Shown piece after piece: positions 34,772-35,685 of a stretch of 35,685 nt of DNA. The notes under the pieces are model-generated. The model made no database searches. It was given only the letters and a program-made list of their open reading frames with translations, and was not told where the DNA came from. Where the stretch lies: assembly GCA_028282245.1 (NCBI GenBank), contig JANQIL010000018.1, positions 1 to 35,685 on the forward strand. Direction: 5' to 3'. Position 1 is the stretch's first letter. Each line of letters begins with the position of its first letter. This DNA is from Magnetospira sp. (GTDB lineage Bacteria > Pseudomonadota > Alphaproteobacteria > Rhodospirillales > Magnetospiraceae). Both the position numbers and the translations under genes were made by a program.

Positions 34772-34792
34772 AACGCTTTGAGCGTTTATAAT
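34772..34792 (+). promoter_or_regulatory. AACGCT-ttg-AGCGTT inverted repeat next to TATAAT
   Basis: Between rimI and mucR lies a perfect 6-bp inverted repeat (34772-34786) immediately followed by TATAAT on the + strand (34787-34792). No + strand gene lies beyond it. It could be an operator for mucR, the 3' hairpin of rimI, or the -10 box of an antisense transcript; no good -35 box is seen. Confidence 0.3.
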
Positions 34793-34817
34793 GGGTTCGT
34801 GCGTGTCTGGGTGCGTT

Positions 34818-35324
34818 TTAAGTATCGGGGACCAGGGTCCCTTCGAGTGCCCTTGCGCTTTCTTTGGTTTCGACAAGGTTTTTACCAAGTATCAGTGCAT
34901 CCGCGCGGCGGCTGTTGCCGCGCTGGTAGTAATCTGGCCGGTACCCGACCTGGACACAACCAAAGGTCGCGTACAGGCGCCGCGCCGGCGCGTTGTCGGC
35001 CGCCACCTCCAGAAACAGGGTGCGCGCGCCGCGCCGCGCCGCATGGGCGCCCGCGGCGTCGATCAACCACGTCGCAAGTCCGCGCCGCCGGGTCCCCGGA
35101 TGGGTACCGACGGCGATGATCTCCGCCTCGTCGGCCGCCACCCGGCCGAGCACGAAGGCGCATGGCGCGTCGCCGACCAGGGCAAGCAGCGCGAAGGCGC
35201 CCGGCATGGCAAGCAGGCGGATCATCTCGCCCTCGCTCCAGGGACTCGGGAAACAGTCGGCGTGCAGCGCCGCCAGCACCCCCGCGTGCGCCATTCCGGC
35301 CTCGCGCAGCGCCACGTCCCTCAA
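34818..35324 (-). CDS. rimI: Ribosomal-protein-alanine N-acetyltransferase RimI
   Basis: A GNAT acetyltransferase that acetylates the N-terminal alanine of ribosomal protein S18 in E. coli. From the chosen start the product has 168 residues. It shows LHADCFPSPWSEGEMIRLL, the acetyl-CoA-binding VGTHPGTRRRGLATWLIDAA, and the C-terminal LFLEVAADNAPARRLYATFGCVQVGYRPDYY. No ATG precedes the conserved LRDVALREAG segment. A TTG at 35324 overlaps the tsaB TGA (TTGA) and is preferred; a GTG at 35315 or an ATG at 35294 are alternatives. Coupling to tsaB is the usual arrangement. Confidence 0.93.
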   Translation of the reverse strand: MRDVALREAGMAHAGVLAALHADCFPSPWSEGEMIRLLAMPGAFALLALVGDAPCAFVLGRVAADEAEIIAVGTHPGTRRRGLATWLIDAAGAHAARRGARTLFLEVAADNAPARRLYATFGCVQVGYRPDYYQRGNSRRADALILGKNLVETKESARALEGTLVPDT

Positions 35325-35685
35325 CGCAACCGTCCGCCGTTCGCCGGCCGTGTCGCCTCCGGCGGCCGCAGGTAGAGCGGCGACGGCCGGGCGGCCGGCG
35401 GTCGCCGGGCCGCCAGATCGGCAATCACCGCCGGATCGGGGGCCGGATCGCCGTCGGCCCGCGCCGCCCCGCGGCCACGGGCGCGCAGCCAAGTGGCCAG
35501 ACGCTCGGCGGCGTCCCCGGTCACCAGCAGGTCGTCGTTCGGCAGCCAGTCGAACGGGTCGTCGGGACCGGCCGCGCGCGGCGCGCCCAGCGCCGCGCCG
35601 TTCTCCGCGAAGGCCTGCGCGAAAAGGTCTCCGCGCTTCGAATCGATGGCCGCGACGATGGCGCGCCGCCGGCGCTGGCCGACCG
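35321..35685 (-). CDS. tsaB: tRNA threonylcarbamoyladenosine biosynthesis protein TsaB, C-terminal part (cut by window edge)
   Basis: The open frame runs off the right edge; 121 codons up to the TGA at 35321 are visible. The start of the visible part, IVAAIDSKRGDLFAQAF, is the strand-turn typical of TsaB (AVIDARRGEVY in relatives), and the protein ends with SPLYLRPPEATRP, matching the family's YLR C-terminus. TsaB joins TsaD and TsaE to make the t6A37 modification of ANN-decoding tRNAs. The N-terminal ASKHA motifs lie outside the window. It overlaps rimI. Confidence 0.88.
   Translation of the reverse strand, partial: VGQRRRRAIVAAIDSKRGDLFAQAFAENGAALGAPRAAGPDDPFDWLPNDDLLVTGDAAERLATWLRARGRGAARADGDPAPDPAVIADLAARRPPAARPSPLYLRPPEATRPANGGRLR

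Overview
The window is about 35.7 kb of GC-rich chromosome from an alphaproteobacterium, most likely in or near the Rhodospirillales. This rests on gene content and order rather than on a database hit: a MucR/Ros regulator beside a Cys-poor Fur, a PraR-like XRE regulator between lnt and metK, an NDUFA12-MlaD-DUF2155 cluster, an adenosylcobalamin-dependent NrdJ, and the run tsaB-rimI-mucR-fur-miaB-phoH-ybeY-corC-lnt-xre-metK-trmB-rimP-nusA-ylxR-infB-rbfA-truB-rpsO-pnp.

Layout. 1-171: 3' end of an IS630-type transposase on the + strand. 190-1847 (-): nadD, rsfS and rlmH, with a composite palindromic repeat at the end of rlmH. 1953-5510 (-): a very large unusual protein with ABC-exporter membrane segments, a degenerate and expanded nucleotide-binding domain, a cyclic-nucleotide-binding domain and a GGDEF-like remnant. 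5813-9502 (-): nrdJ, with an NrdR box upstream. 9975-11742 (+): the only + strand gene cluster, NDUFA12, two tandem MlaD-type genes and DUF2155. 11927-12541 (-): rpsD under a clear sigma-70-type promoter. 13035-15804 (-): a two-gene unit, a secreted protein with eight repeats followed by a chemoreceptor. 16033-35685 (-): a long conserved block for translation, transcription, RNA maturation and envelope genes.

How the genes fit together. rimP-nusA-ylxR-infB-rbfA-truB-rpsO-pnp covers 30S maturation, transcription elongation and antitermination, initiation, tRNA modification and RNA decay. Its leader holds a strong intrinsic terminator just ahead of rimP, which suggests attenuation. metK-trmB makes SAM and uses it for tRNA. 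miaB-phoH-ybeY-corC-lnt is a tightly overlapping RNA and envelope unit, preceded by fur, mucR, rimI and tsaB. The accessory interest lies in the ABC/CNB/GGDEF-like protein, the repeat-protein plus chemoreceptor pair, and dispersed palindromic repeats at 189-308, 5767-5806 and 28219-28300.

No tRNA, rRNA or CRISPR array was recognised. The long + strand open frames opposite the - strand genes look like shadows of GC-rich codon use.
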